From Amycolatopsis sp. FBCC-B4732 (GTDB lineage: Bacteria; Actinomycetota; Actinomycetes; Mycobacteriales; Pseudonocardiaceae), in contig NZ_CP095376.1 of assembly GCF_023008405.1 (NCBI RefSeq), positions 1,574,001 through 1,638,000 on the forward strand: 64,000 nucleotides of DNA, read 5' to 3'. This document shows, piece after piece, positions 53,812 through 61,214 of the stretch. Under the pieces are notes generated by a model. It worked only from the letters and a program-made list of their open reading frames with translations, made no database searches and was not told where the DNA came from. Every line of letters starts with the position of its first letter. The first letter of the stretch is position 1. A program made the position numbers and the translations under genes.

Positions 53812-54782
53812 TGGCGGTGCGCGACGGCCTCGTGCGCCCGGTCCGCGCCCGCGCTCGGTTCGGTGTGGACGGTGACCGCGGTCAGCCGCGGGATCGTGTG
53901 CACCAGGCGGTGTTCCACCTCGTGCGCCAGCGCGTGCGCGGCTTCGACCGTCAGCTCCGCCGCGACGGTGACGGCCAGCTCGGCCCGCAGCTGGTGCCCG
54001 ATCCACCGCATCCGCAGGTCCCGGGTGCCGAGCACCCCCTCGACGGCCCGCGCGGTGCGTTCGGCCAGCTCGACCGAGGCGGGGTCGACGGCGTCCAGCA
54101 ACCGCCGGAACACCTCCTTGGCCGCGTCGCGCAGGACGAACAAGATCGCGACGGTGATGCCGAGCCCGACGACCGGGTCCGCGATCGGGAACCCGAGCGC
54201 GACACCCGCCGCTCCCGCGACGACCGCGAGCGAGGTGAAGCCGTCCGTACGCGCGTGCAGCCCGTCGGCGACCAGCGCGGCCGAGCCGATCTCGCGGCCG
54301 ACCTCGATCCGGTAGCGCGCGACCAGCTCGTTGCCGGCGAACCCGACCACCCCGGCCGCGGCGACCACCCACGGGTGTCCGACCGGCGCCGGGTGGAGCA
54401 GCCGCACCACGGATTCGTACCCGGCGATGGCCGCCGAAGCGGCGACGACCAGCACGACGACCACTCCGGCCAGGTCCTCGGCGCGCCCGAGCCCGTAGGT
54501 GTAGCGCCGGGTGGCGGCCCGGCGGCCGAGCAAGAACGCGGCGCCGAGCGGCACGGCGGTGAGCGCGTCGGCGAAGTTGTGGACGGTGTCGCCCAGCAGC
54601 GCCACCGACCCGGTGACCAGCACGAGCCCGAGCTGCACGACGGCGGTGACGAACAGCGCGGCGAAGGACCACACGAGCGTCCGCACCCCACGCCGGCTGG
54701 TCTCGAGGGCGTGGTCGACGCGATCGCCGCTGTCGTGGCTGTGCGGGCGCCACCGCGAGTGGCCGTGTCCGTGTCCAGTCAT
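53808..54782 (-). CDS. Cation diffusion facilitator (zinc/cobalt efflux)
   Basis: A 324-residue inner-membrane exporter. A histidine-rich N-terminus (TGHGHGHSRWRPHSHDSG) precedes six hydrophobic segments. Helix 2 has the metal residues in LLGDTVHNFADAL (D-x-x-x-H/N-x-x-D pattern) and helix 5 in ADGLHARTDGFTS. The C-terminal cytoplasmic domain (about 225-310) is the CDF dimerisation fold. TAGACT lies 6 nt before the ATG (54789-54794), so the mRNA is likely leaderless. A divergent ArsR gene shares its control region. Confidence 0.94.
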   Translation of the reverse strand: MTGHGHGHSRWRPHSHDSGDRVDHALETSRRGVRTLVWSFAALFVTAVVQLGLVLVTGSVALLGDTVHNFADALTAVPLGAAFLLGRRAATRRYTYGLGRAEDLAGVVVVLVVAASAAIAGYESVVRLLHPAPVGHPWVVAAAGVVGFAGNELVARYRIEVGREIGSAALVADGLHARTDGFTSLAVVAGAAGVALGFPIADPVVGLGITVAILFVLRDAAKEVFRRLLDAVDPASVELAERTARAVEGVLGTRDLRMRWIGHQLRAELAVTVAAELTVEAAHALAHEVEHRLVHTIPRLTAVTVHTEPSAGADRAHEAVAHRH

Positions 54783-54788
54783 GGCGGA

Positions 54789-54829
54789 AGTCTATCTGCG
54801 CATACACGCAGATACGCAAGTAGTAGGGT
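54789..54829. promoter_or_regulatory. ArsR operator between two divergent leaderless promoters
   Basis: ATCTGCG-N6-CGCAGAT (54794-54813) is a perfect inverted repeat. It lies between TAGACT, the CDF -10 on the minus strand (54789-54794), and TAGGGT, the arsR -10 on the plus strand (54824-54829), each 6-7 nt before its start codon. Bound repressor would silence both genes. Confidence 0.7.
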
Positions 54830-54836
54830 TTGCGCC

Positions 54837-55196
54837 ATGCACACGTCGCTGCCGGAGTTCGACATGCCCACCGAAGAGCAGGTCCACCTGGCCGCGGAGT
54901 CGTTCCGGCTGCTGGCCGACCCGACTCGCATCAAGGTGCTGTGGGCGTTGCTGCAGGGCGAGTCCTCGGTGGCCTGCCTGGCCGAACTGGCCGGCGCGGC
55001 CCCGACCGCGGTGAGCCAGCACCTGGCGAAACTGCGGCTGGCGGGCCTGGTCAAGGGCCGCCGAGAGGGAACGTTCGTCTACTACTCGGCGGCGGACGAC
55101 CACGTCCGCGGCCTGCTGGCCCAGGCCCTGCACCACGCGGAGCACGTGGACCGGCAGATCCCCGCGGGCGACCACGCCCACCACCCGGCTAGCTGA
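54837..55196 (+). CDS. ArsR/SmtB-family metal-sensing repressor
   Basis: A 119-residue winged-helix repressor (AESFRLLADPTRIKVLWALL, then PTAVSQHLAKLRLAGLV). The last helix carries D-x-H-x10-H-x2-H within DDHVRGLLAQALHHAEH, which is the alpha-5 zinc site of SmtB/CzrA. Additional His residues follow (DHAHH). This supports zinc or cobalt sensing. TAGGGT lies 7 nt before the ATG. The gene is divergent from the CDF exporter and overlaps the convergent merR gene by 8 nt. Confidence 0.93.
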   Translation: MHTSLPEFDMPTEEQVHLAAESFRLLADPTRIKVLWALLQGESSVACLAELAGAAPTAVSQHLAKLRLAGLVKGRREGTFVYYSAADDHVRGLLAQALHHAEHVDRQIPAGDHAHHPAS

Positions 55197-55980
55197 TCGG
55201 TTCCTGCAGCTCCGTCACCCAGCCCGCCGGGTCCGCCGGGCAGTCCAGGTACAACTCCCGCTGCGGTCCCGCCGAAGCCGACCCGTGGTCGGCGATCCAC
55301 CGCACCAGCGCCTGCCAGCTCGGCAGCACCCCGTCGATCGCGCCGTGGTGGACCAGGGTCGCCGCGCGGGTGGCCGGCAGGTCCGCCACCGCGAGGCCGT
55401 TCAGGTCGCCCGGGCCGATCGACGCCGGGAGGGCCGCGTGCACCACGACCTCGTCCTCCGCGCGCTGCTCGTAGTAACACGTCAGCCGCCCGGCCGGTGT
55501 CACGTCCGCAGTGGACAGCCGGCGGCCCAGTTCCGCGCACAGCGGGCGGACGACCGGGCCGATCGACTCCGGCGCGAACCCCGCCGCGACGCCGGTCAGC
55601 TCGACGACCCGCAGCGCCGGCAGCTGCTTGACCACGACGTCGGGCGCGTCGATCGTCCGCAGCCGGGCCTCGACCTGCGCGAGCCGCGCCGCGCCCTCGG
55701 CCAGTGCGGTTTCCAGCTCCGCGCGCCGCAGCGCGAGCATGCCGCGCACCTGCTCGGCCGTGACCTCGTCGGCGAGCAGCGTCGCCACCTGCTCCAGCGT
55801 GAAGCCGAGGTCCTTCAGCGCGACGATCCGGTTGAGCCGCGCCAGCTGGCCCGCGGTGTAGCTGCGGTACCCGGTCGCGGGGTCGACGCGGGCCGGGCGC
55901 AGCAGCCCGAGCGCGTCGTAGTGGCGCAGCATCCGCACCGAAACCCGGCCGTGGCGGGCGAAGTCGCCGATCGAGAACAC
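55189..55980 (-). CDS. MerR-family regulator with GyrI-like effector domain
   Basis: A 263-residue regulator. The N-terminal MerR winged helix is MFSIGDFARHGRVSVRMLRHYDALGLL and then VDPATGYRSYTAGQL; a coiled-coil helix (about 75-110) leads to a GyrI-like small-molecule-binding domain (about 115-260, with KQLPALRVVELTG). GTG at 55980 is the start. It begins 7 nt after the amidase stop, so it is the second gene of that operon, and the amidase promoter has MerR-type geometry. Confidence 0.92.
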   Translation of the reverse strand: MFSIGDFARHGRVSVRMLRHYDALGLLRPARVDPATGYRSYTAGQLARLNRIVALKDLGFTLEQVATLLADEVTAEQVRGMLALRRAELETALAEGAARLAQVEARLRTIDAPDVVVKQLPALRVVELTGVAAGFAPESIGPVVRPLCAELGRRLSTADVTPAGRLTCYYEQRAEDEVVVHAALPASIGPGDLNGLAVADLPATRAATLVHHGAIDGVLPSWQALVRWIADHGSASAGPQRELYLDCPADPAGWVTELQEPIS

Positions 55981-55987
55981 CGCCCGA

Positions 55988-57241
55988 TCATTCCCCAGGT
56001 GCCGCGAAACCGCCGACGACGGCCGCGGCGAGTTCCGCGAACGTGATCGCGGTGCCGTCTTCGTGCGCGGGCCCGATCACCTGCAGCCCCACCGGCAGCG
56101 TGCCGCCCGCCGGTGCGCTCACCGCCGGCAGCCCGGGCAGGGACGCCTGCGCAATCCAGAACCCCTGGTCGGCGTAGCGGTCGCCGAGGTCGCGGAACGC
56201 CGTCGTGAAGACCGCCGGGCAGAGGAAGACGTCGACGTCCCGGAAGTACCGCTCCCACGCCGCCGTGTACGCCAGCCGCCGCCGCTCCTGCTCGTCGGCG
56301 CCGGGGAGGTCGCCGTTCGCGAAGAACAACTCGACCTGGAACCCGAACGCCTCGCCCTGGCCGGCCGGATCCACGCCGTCCGGCCAGCCTTCGCGGACGT
56401 CCACGCCGGCACGGGCGAGCGCGTCGACGGCGTCCGAAAGGGCCTTGCCCACCTCACCGGTGACCGGGCAGGCCGGGTCGTCGAGGACCACGCCGGCGCG
56501 GAAGTCCGCGAGCCGGTCCCGGCGCGACGGCTTGAGCGGCCGGGCCGCCGTCAAGCCGAGCGCGAGCCGCAGATCGGCGGCCGACCTGGCGATCGGCCCG
56601 ACCGCGGACGGGAACTCGCGGCTCAGCGCGGCCGTCGCTCCCGGTGGCTGGAACCCTTGCAGCGGAACGGTTCCCGCGGTCGGCTTGAGTCCGTAGACGC
56701 CGCAGTAGGCCGCCGGGATCCGGATCGAGCCCGCCAGGTCCGAGCCGTAGTCCAAAAAGGACAACCCGGCGGCCAGTGCCGCCGCCGCGCCACCGCTCGA
56801 GCCGCCGGGCGTGCGGGTGCGGTCCCAGGGGTTGAGCGTCCGCCCGTAGACCGGGTTCGCGGTCTGCCCGAAGTCGGCGAGCATGTGGTGCGCGTTGGTC
56901 TTGCCCACGACGATCGCGCCCGCGGCCCGCAGCCGTTCGACGACCACCGCGTCCCGGTCCGCGCGGTGACCGGCGAACGCGGGCTCGCCCCACGTCGTGG
57001 GCAGCCCGGCCACGTCGAAGGCCTCCTTGACGGTGATCGGCACACCGTGCAGGGGCCCGGTGGCGGTACTCCGATCGGCCGCCGTCGCCGCCTCGAGCGC
57101 GGGCTCGCGATCGGTGACGACGACGGCGTTGAGGTCGGTGGCGTCGATGCGGGCGAGCAGCTGCCCGGTGAGCTCGCGGGAAGAAAGCGCGCCGCGGCGG
57201 ATGCCGTCGGCCACCTCGGTGGCGCTGCGGAAGAACGTCAT
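55988..57241 (-). CDS. Amidase signature family protein
   Basis: A 417-residue amidase. The catalytic Lys is in ITVKEAFDVAG, the cis-Ser and neighbours are in TPGGSSGGAAAALAAG, and the nucleophile Ser is in GSDLAGSIRIPA, a complete Ser-cisSer-Lys triad. The C-terminus has GLPAVSAPAG and VGLQVIGP, typical of the family. Substrate is unknown; members hydrolyse aryl amides, carbamates and amino-acid amides. ATG at 57241 is preceded by a MerR-type promoter and no ribosome site, so the mRNA is leaderless. Confidence 0.93.
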   Translation of the reverse strand: MTFFRSATEVADGIRRGALSSRELTGQLLARIDATDLNAVVVTDREPALEAATAADRSTATGPLHGVPITVKEAFDVAGLPTTWGEPAFAGHRADRDAVVVERLRAAGAIVVGKTNAHHMLADFGQTANPVYGRTLNPWDRTRTPGGSSGGAAAALAAGLSFLDYGSDLAGSIRIPAAYCGVYGLKPTAGTVPLQGFQPPGATAALSREFPSAVGPIARSAADLRLALGLTAARPLKPSRRDRLADFRAGVVLDDPACPVTGEVGKALSDAVDALARAGVDVREGWPDGVDPAGQGEAFGFQVELFFANGDLPGADEQERRRLAYTAAWERYFRDVDVFLCPAVFTTAFRDLGDRYADQGFWIAQASLPGLPAVSAPAGGTLPVGLQVIGPAHEDGTAITFAELAAAVVGGFAAPGE

Positions 57242-57247
57242 GGGTCC

Positions 57248-57278
57248 GGGATAGGACCTGACACGGTGTCAGGGTCAA
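57248..57278 (-). promoter_or_regulatory. MerR-type promoter with 19-bp spacer before the amidase
   Basis: On the coding strand TTGACC (57273-57278) and TATCCC (57248-57253) are separated by 19 bp, longer than the usual 17. The spacer region holds the palindrome CCTGACAC-C-GTGTCAGG (57257-57273). This over-long spacer with a central dyad is the hallmark of promoters activated by MerR proteins. The -10 is 6 nt from the ATG. Confidence 0.75.
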
Positions 57279-57344
57279 GGCTTCGGGGTAGTTGGCAGGT
57301 GATCGCCGTCCGAACCGCGGACGGCGCGTGGCGGAGGGAACCCG

Positions 57345-57515
57345 ATGCCGATCGCAGCGAGCGCGCCCCCGGTGACACCCGAACCGGTCCGGCCCGACCC
57401 CGACCTCCCGGCGCCCGGGGCGGAGCCGTCGCCGGTGCTGCCCGATCCGGAGCCCGGCGTCCCGGTGCCCGACCCGGTGCCGCCCGAAACGGAGCCGGGT
57501 CCCGGTCGAACCTGA
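57345..57515 (+). CDS. Short proline-rich peptide
   Basis: A 56-residue ORF starting at ATG 57345 with GGAGGG six bases upstream. The peptide is almost entirely Pro, Glu, Asp, Val and Gly in repeating x-P pairs (PEPVRPDPDLPAPGAEPSPV), with no signal or membrane segment. Such Pro/acidic tails occur as stand-alone annotated genes in actinomycetes, but base composition alone could favour an open frame here. It is the only candidate gene between the amidase and Ddn-like genes. Confidence 0.4.
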   Translation: MPIAASAPPVTPEPVRPDPDLPAPGAEPSPVLPDPEPGVPVPDPVPPETEPGPGRT

Positions 57516-57523
57516 AACCCAGA

Positions 57524-57542
57524 TCATATGAGAGTCATATGA
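57524..57542. promoter_or_regulatory. Tandem palindrome upstream of the Ddn-like gene
   Basis: TCATATGA-gag-TCATATGA: each octamer is itself a palindrome and the whole is a 19-bp dyad. It is conspicuously AT-rich for this DNA. TATGAA within it could be a -10 for the downstream gene at 57562. A dimeric repressor site is likely; the regulator is unknown. Confidence 0.5.
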
Positions 57543-57561
57543 AATGGTGTACGGTCGGAGC

Positions 57562-58008
57562 ATGACAACAGCGCAGAGCTACCGCCGGATGGTCAACGCC
57601 GGCAACAAGATCGTGGTGGGGCTGCAGCGGCTCGGCGTCGCCTTCGGCCCGATGCAGCTGCTCACCGTCCCGGGGCGGCGCACCGGCGTCCCGCGCACGT
57701 TCCCCATTGCGGTGCTCCCCATCGACGGGCACCGCTACATCGTCCAGGCCTACCCGAAGGCGGCGTGGGTGGCGAACGTCCGGGCCGCGGGGGAGGTCAC
57801 GCTCACCCGCGGCCGCCGGACGTCCGCGGCGCGGCTGGCCGAGCTGCCGGTCGAGGAGCGGCGTCCCGTCCTGCGCAAGCTGGTCGAGACGAGCCCGCCG
57901 AGCGTGGGCAAGCGGTTCGTGACGACCGGGCTCGCGGAAGCGTCGACGCCCGACGGCGTCGCCGCGGCGGCGGACCGCATCGCGGTCTTCCGCGTCGAAG
58001 CGGCCTAA
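57562..58008 (+). CDS. Ddn-like F420-binding nitroreductase/reductase family protein
   Basis: A 148-residue split-barrel protein of the deazaflavin-dependent nitroreductase (Ddn) family. Recognisable blocks are LLTVPGRRTGVPRTFPIAVLPIDGHRYIVQAYPKAAWVANVRA and VTLTRGRR. The family reduces quinones or nitro compounds with F420H2 and is known from Mycobacterium and streptomycetes. ATG at 57562 has CGGAGC close before it; ATG at 57544 is an alternative but is next to the palindromic site. The stop overlaps the convergent ANTAR gene by 4 nt. Confidence 0.88.
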   Translation: MTTAQSYRRMVNAGNKIVVGLQRLGVAFGPMQLLTVPGRRTGVPRTFPIAVLPIDGHRYIVQAYPKAAWVANVRAAGEVTLTRGRRTSAARLAELPVEERRPVLRKLVETSPPSVGKRFVTTGLAEASTPDGVAAAADRIAVFRVEAA

Positions 58009-58775
58009 CGCCGTTCCAGCTCGCGCAGCAGCTGCGCGGCGGCTTCACGCGCGGCCGCGCCGGGACGGATCACGCGTTCGCCGTCGGGCTGCGTCGCCGG
58101 CGCCCCGGCGAGCTGCTCCACCAGCGCGACGGCGAGTTCGCGCACCTTGACGTTCGACTTCTGGCTGGCCTGCCGCAGCGTGGTCCAGGCTTCGTCAGGG
58201 TCGCACCGCCGCAGGGCGATGACGATGCCCTTGGCCTCCTCGAGCGCGGCCCGCGACTGCAGGAGGTCCAGCATCTGCGTCATCCGGTCCGGCTGAGCGG
58301 CTTCGGTGACGACGAACGCCATCGCGGCGAGCCGTTCGTGGCGCCGCAGGACGTCCAGCGTCTCGTTGGTGGCCGGGCGGTCGAGCGTCACGGACAGCAC
58401 CAGCGTGCCTTCGGCGTCCCAGGCGACGGGCAGTGCCGCGACGCCGAAGACTCGCGACAAGTCTGCGGCCGAGCCGGGGTCCTGCTCGATCAGCCCGCTC
58501 AGGGTGAGCGACGGCCAGCGTTCGTCGGCGCAGACGTCGGCGGTCACGACCGGGAGGCCGGTGCGCCCGGCGGTGGTGACCGGGTCGCCGAAGCCGTCGA
58601 GCTGCGCGGGCACCAACACCCCGTGCGCCGCGGCGATCCGGGGCCGTTCGCCGTGGTGGTGCACCGACACCGCCGCGCCGAGCGCGCCCGGCACGTCGGC
58701 GGCGATCCGTTCCAGGAGTTCTTCGAGCAGAGCGGTCGCCGGGACTCGCTCGCCCGCCGTCGTTGGGGGACGCAA
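58005..58775 (-). CDS. GAF-ANTAR domain RNA-binding regulator
   Basis: A 256-residue protein. The N-terminal GAF-like sensor (about 15-160) leads to an ANTAR domain (about 165-225: QMLDLLQSRAALEEAKGIVIALRRCDPDEAWTTLRQASQKSNVKVRELA), which in the family binds tandem RNA hairpins and prevents termination. The TTG at 58775 is supported by GGAGGGTAGCG. A C-terminal tail (about 230-256) is unassigned. Target RNAs are not evident in this window. Confidence 0.9.
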   Translation of the reverse strand: MRPPTTAGERVPATALLEELLERIAADVPGALGAAVSVHHHGERPRIAAAHGVLVPAQLDGFGDPVTTAGRTGLPVVTADVCADERWPSLTLSGLIEQDPGSAADLSRVFGVAALPVAWDAEGTLVLSVTLDRPATNETLDVLRRHERLAAMAFVVTEAAQPDRMTQMLDLLQSRAALEEAKGIVIALRRCDPDEAWTTLRQASQKSNVKVRELAVALVEQLAGAPATQPDGERVIRPGAAAREAAAQLLRELERR

Positions 58776-58823
58776 CGCTACCCTCCGCGAAGGGGTCGAA
58801 CCTCGGTCGAGAATGTTTTACCA

Positions 58824-58842
58824 TGTCGTCTCAGTGACGACA
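58824..58842. promoter_or_regulatory. Inverted repeat in a divergent promoter region
   Basis: TGTCGTC-TCAGT-GACGACA is a perfect 7-bp inverted repeat with a 5-bp centre, 28 bp before the gene at 58871 and 48 bp before the ANTAR gene start. GTTTTA just upstream could be part of a promoter. Confidence 0.5.
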
Positions 58843-58870
58843 AGAAGAAGGTCGTCGGAAGGATGACGCC

Positions 58871-59476
58871 ATGGAGGACGATCCCGCTGCCGCGGCACGC
58901 CGGATCCACGACGTGGTCGCGGCCGCTCGAGCGGGCACTGCGGACCAGGACCAGTTGCTGGCCGCACTGACCGGCCTGCGCCTGCTGCGCGAGGAACTGT
59001 CCGGCTGGGAACCGGAGCTGATCACGGCGGCCAGAGGAGCGGGCGCGAGCTGGGTGGCGCTGGCCCCGGCCCTGGGCGTGGCGAGCCGCCAGGCCGCGGA
59101 ACGGCGTTATCTGCGGCTGCAGCCGTCGGACACGGGCGAGCGGACGGGCGAAGCCCGGGTCGGCGCGGAACGCGACCGCCGCGCGGGCGACCGAGCGGTG
59201 GCCGACTGGGCCCGCCGCAACTCGGCGGGCTTGCGCCGCTTGGCGGGCCAGGTCAGCGCGTTGCCCGGCCTGGACCCGGCGGCCCAGGAAACGGCGGACC
59301 GCCTCGGTGCGGCCCTGGGCGACGACGACCCGGCGACACTCCTGTCACCCCTGGCCGCGGCCCGGCCCCACTTGGCCGCGGGGCACGCGGGGCTGGCGGA
59401 GCAGGTGGGGGAGATTTCGGAGCGCACGGACCAGCTGCGCCGCGACGCCGTCGGGCATCGCCGAGCCCGCGAGTGA
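58871..59476 (+). CDS. Conserved actinobacterial protein with helix-turn-helix-like N-terminus
   Basis: A 201-residue mostly helical, arginine- and alanine-rich protein. The segment ASWVALAPALGVASRQAAERRYLRLQ looks like a helix-turn-helix, and homologues in Amycolatopsis-type genomes are labelled HSP18 transcriptional regulators. The rest (90-201) is charged and low in known motifs. ATG at 58871. Immediately after the stop an unusual open frame continues into 30-bp repeats; a +1 shift would extend the protein with a repeated decapeptide, so a frameshifted C-terminus cannot be excluded. Confidence 0.7.
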   Translation: MEDDPAAAARRIHDVVAAARAGTADQDQLLAALTGLRLLREELSGWEPELITAARGAGASWVALAPALGVASRQAAERRYLRLQPSDTGERTGEARVGAERDRRAGDRAVADWARRNSAGLRRLAGQVSALPGLDPAAQETADRLGAALGDDDPATLLSPLAAARPHLAAGHAGLAEQVGEISERTDQLRRDAVGHRRARE

Positions 59477-59501
59477 GCGCGACCGGCGGCGCGGGACCCG
59501 C

Positions 59502-59695
59502 CCGCCGGCCGAGCCGGCCCAGCCGCGCGGTCCGCAGGCTGAGTCCGCCCGGCTGCGCGGTCCGGCGGCTGAGTCCGCCCGGCTGCGTGGTCCGGCGGCC
59601 GAGTCCGCCCGGCTGCGCGGTCCGGCGGCCGAGTCCGCTCAGCCGCGCCGTCCGCCGGTCGAGTCCGCCCGGCCGCTCGGTCCGGCGGGCCCCCG
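59502..59695. repeat. Tandem array of a 30-bp unit (about six copies)
   Basis: Units begin at 59521, 59551, 59581, 59611, 59641 and 59671, each close to ggctgcgcggtccggcggct plus gagtccgccc; a partial copy precedes at 59502. Because the unit is a multiple of 3, several frames stay open through the array: a plus frame gives a repeated decapeptide (ESARLRGPAA), another RRLSPPGCAV, and the minus strand RRTAQPGGLG-like. The whole 59477-59824 stretch lacks any other gene. Confidence 0.85.
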
Positions 59696-59824
59696 CCAGG
59701 AATGCCGCCCGCCGCTTCCCGTGAGGCTCACCCGGCCGCCTGCCGAGCGGCCGGTGCAGCCGCCTTGATCGTTTCGCGGGCTCGCTCGTGTCTGAGACCG
59801 CGCCCGAACGGGTACCAGCGACGC

Positions 59825-59995
59825 ATGGACGACACCCCCGACCGCACGGAAACCCGCGCCGAGCTGCTGCCCGAAGAGCAGGCCGTGGAGAGCGAGGACC
59901 CCGAAGGCCAGGCCCGCGAGGTCCTGCGCGACTCCGACCGCCGGACCGAGCAGCCGGAGCCCACCATGCGCCGCCGCCCGGAAGAGACGGCCTAG
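59825..59995 (+). CDS. Small acidic hypothetical protein
   Basis: A 56-residue acidic protein (MDDTPDRTETRAELLPEEQAV, then EVLRDSDRRTEQPEP) typical of short conserved actinobacterial proteins of unknown function. The ATG at 59825 is followed by a normal codon pattern. The stop overlaps the MFS gene by 4 nt. No domain is known. Confidence 0.65.
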   Translation: MDDTPDRTETRAELLPEEQAVESEDPEGQAREVLRDSDRRTEQPEPTMRRRPEETA

Positions 59996-61203
59996 ACCGG
60001 CACCGGCTCCGCTGTCCGTGACTCCCCGCGCAGCGCCAGCACCGCACCCAGCCCGAGCGCGGCCACCACGGCGAAGAAGTAGAACCCCCACGGGTACGCG
60101 ACGCCCGCGGTGACCAGCGCGCCGGTCACGAACGGGCCGAGGATCGAGCCCAGCCGCCCGACCGCCGACGTCAGCCCGAGCGCCGTGCCCCGCAGCCGCG
60201 CCGGGAACACCTGGGCCACGTACCCGTAGATCAGCACCTGCGCGGAGAACACGAACACGCCGGTCAGCAGCACGACCGCGTTCAGCACGAAAGCGTTCCC
60301 GATGCGCAGGCTCAGCGCCGCCAGCAGCACGGCACCGGCGCCGAACCAGATCCGCGCGATCGGCCGGATGCCGAAGCGGTCGGCGATCGTGCCCGCCAGC
60401 ACCAGCCCGAGCACCGCGCCGATGTTGAGCACCAGCAGCAACGTGATCGACGTCGAGATCGGGTACCCCGCGGTCCGCATCAGCTGTGGCAGCCACGTGT
60501 TGAGCCCGTAGACCAGCAGCAGCCCCATGAACGACCCGGCCCAGACCGCGATGCTGACCCGCCGGAACCGCGAACCCAGCAGGTCGCGCAGCCCCACCCG
60601 CTCGGCCGCCGCGTCCTCGCGCGAAGCCAGGTAGGCCGCGGATTCCGGCAGCTTCCACCACATCAGCGGCACGGCCAGCAGGCCGACGATCCCGCCGCCG
60701 TAGAACAGCAGGTGCCAGTCGTCCTTCGCGTACAGCGCCAGGATCGACGTCAGCACCGCCCCGACGTGGTAGCCGGTCATCGTGAACGTGCTCGCGCTGG
60801 CGCGCCGCCGGGCGGGCAGGTTCTCCGACATCACCGTCAGCGCCACCGGCATGCACGCGCCGAGCCCGAGGCCGGCGACGAACCGGAAGATCCCGAACGT
60901 CGCCACGTTCGGCGCGATCGGCGTCAGCAGGGTGAACAGCGAAAAGAGCAGCACCGAGCCGATCAGCATGCCGCGGCGGCCGAACCGGTCGGTGAGCGGG
61001 CCGAGGCAGGCCGCGCCGACGGCCACGCCGATCAGCGACACCGTCGCAACCAGCGTCGCGCCGGCCGCGGTGAAGCCGAGGTAGCCGCTCTTGAGCAGCG
61101 TCGGGATGGTGGCGCCGAGCGCGACCAGGTCGTAGCCCTCGAGCAGGACGGTCAGCCAGCAGAGGACCGCCGTCCACACCGGACGGATGGGAGACGTCGT
61201 CAT
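59992..61203 (-). CDS. MFS transporter, aromatic acid:H+ symporter type
   Basis: A 403-residue permease with twelve hydrophobic segments. LEGYDLVALGATIPTL (helix 1 acidic DNxD-type region), GPLTDRFGRRGMLIG and AMPVALTVMSENLPARRRAS-type blocks match the AAHS benzoate/4-hydroxybenzoate family (BenK/PcaK). It ends an operon with an aldehyde dehydrogenase and a benzoylformate decarboxylase, so the cargo is most likely mandelate, benzoylformate or benzoate. ATG at 61203 lies 11 nt after the dehydrogenase stop. Confidence 0.9.
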   Translation of the reverse strand: MTTSPIRPVWTAVLCWLTVLLEGYDLVALGATIPTLLKSGYLGFTAAGATLVATVSLIGVAVGAACLGPLTDRFGRRGMLIGSVLLFSLFTLLTPIAPNVATFGIFRFVAGLGLGACMPVALTVMSENLPARRRASASTFTMTGYHVGAVLTSILALYAKDDWHLLFYGGGIVGLLAVPLMWWKLPESAAYLASREDAAAERVGLRDLLGSRFRRVSIAVWAGSFMGLLLVYGLNTWLPQLMRTAGYPISTSITLLLVLNIGAVLGLVLAGTIADRFGIRPIARIWFGAGAVLLAALSLRIGNAFVLNAVVLLTGVFVFSAQVLIYGYVAQVFPARLRGTALGLTSAVGRLGSILGPFVTGALVTAGVAYPWGFYFFAVVAALGLGAVLALRGESRTAEPVPV

Positions 61204-61214
61204 TGCCGTGCTCC

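Noticed and set aside
59502..59695. CRISPR array
   Set aside because: The 30-bp units are contiguous with no spacers between them.
59253..60047. 264-residue minus-strand ORF with decapeptide repeats
   Set aside because: It is antisense to the 58871 and 59825 genes and its repeats simply reflect the 30-bp DNA array.
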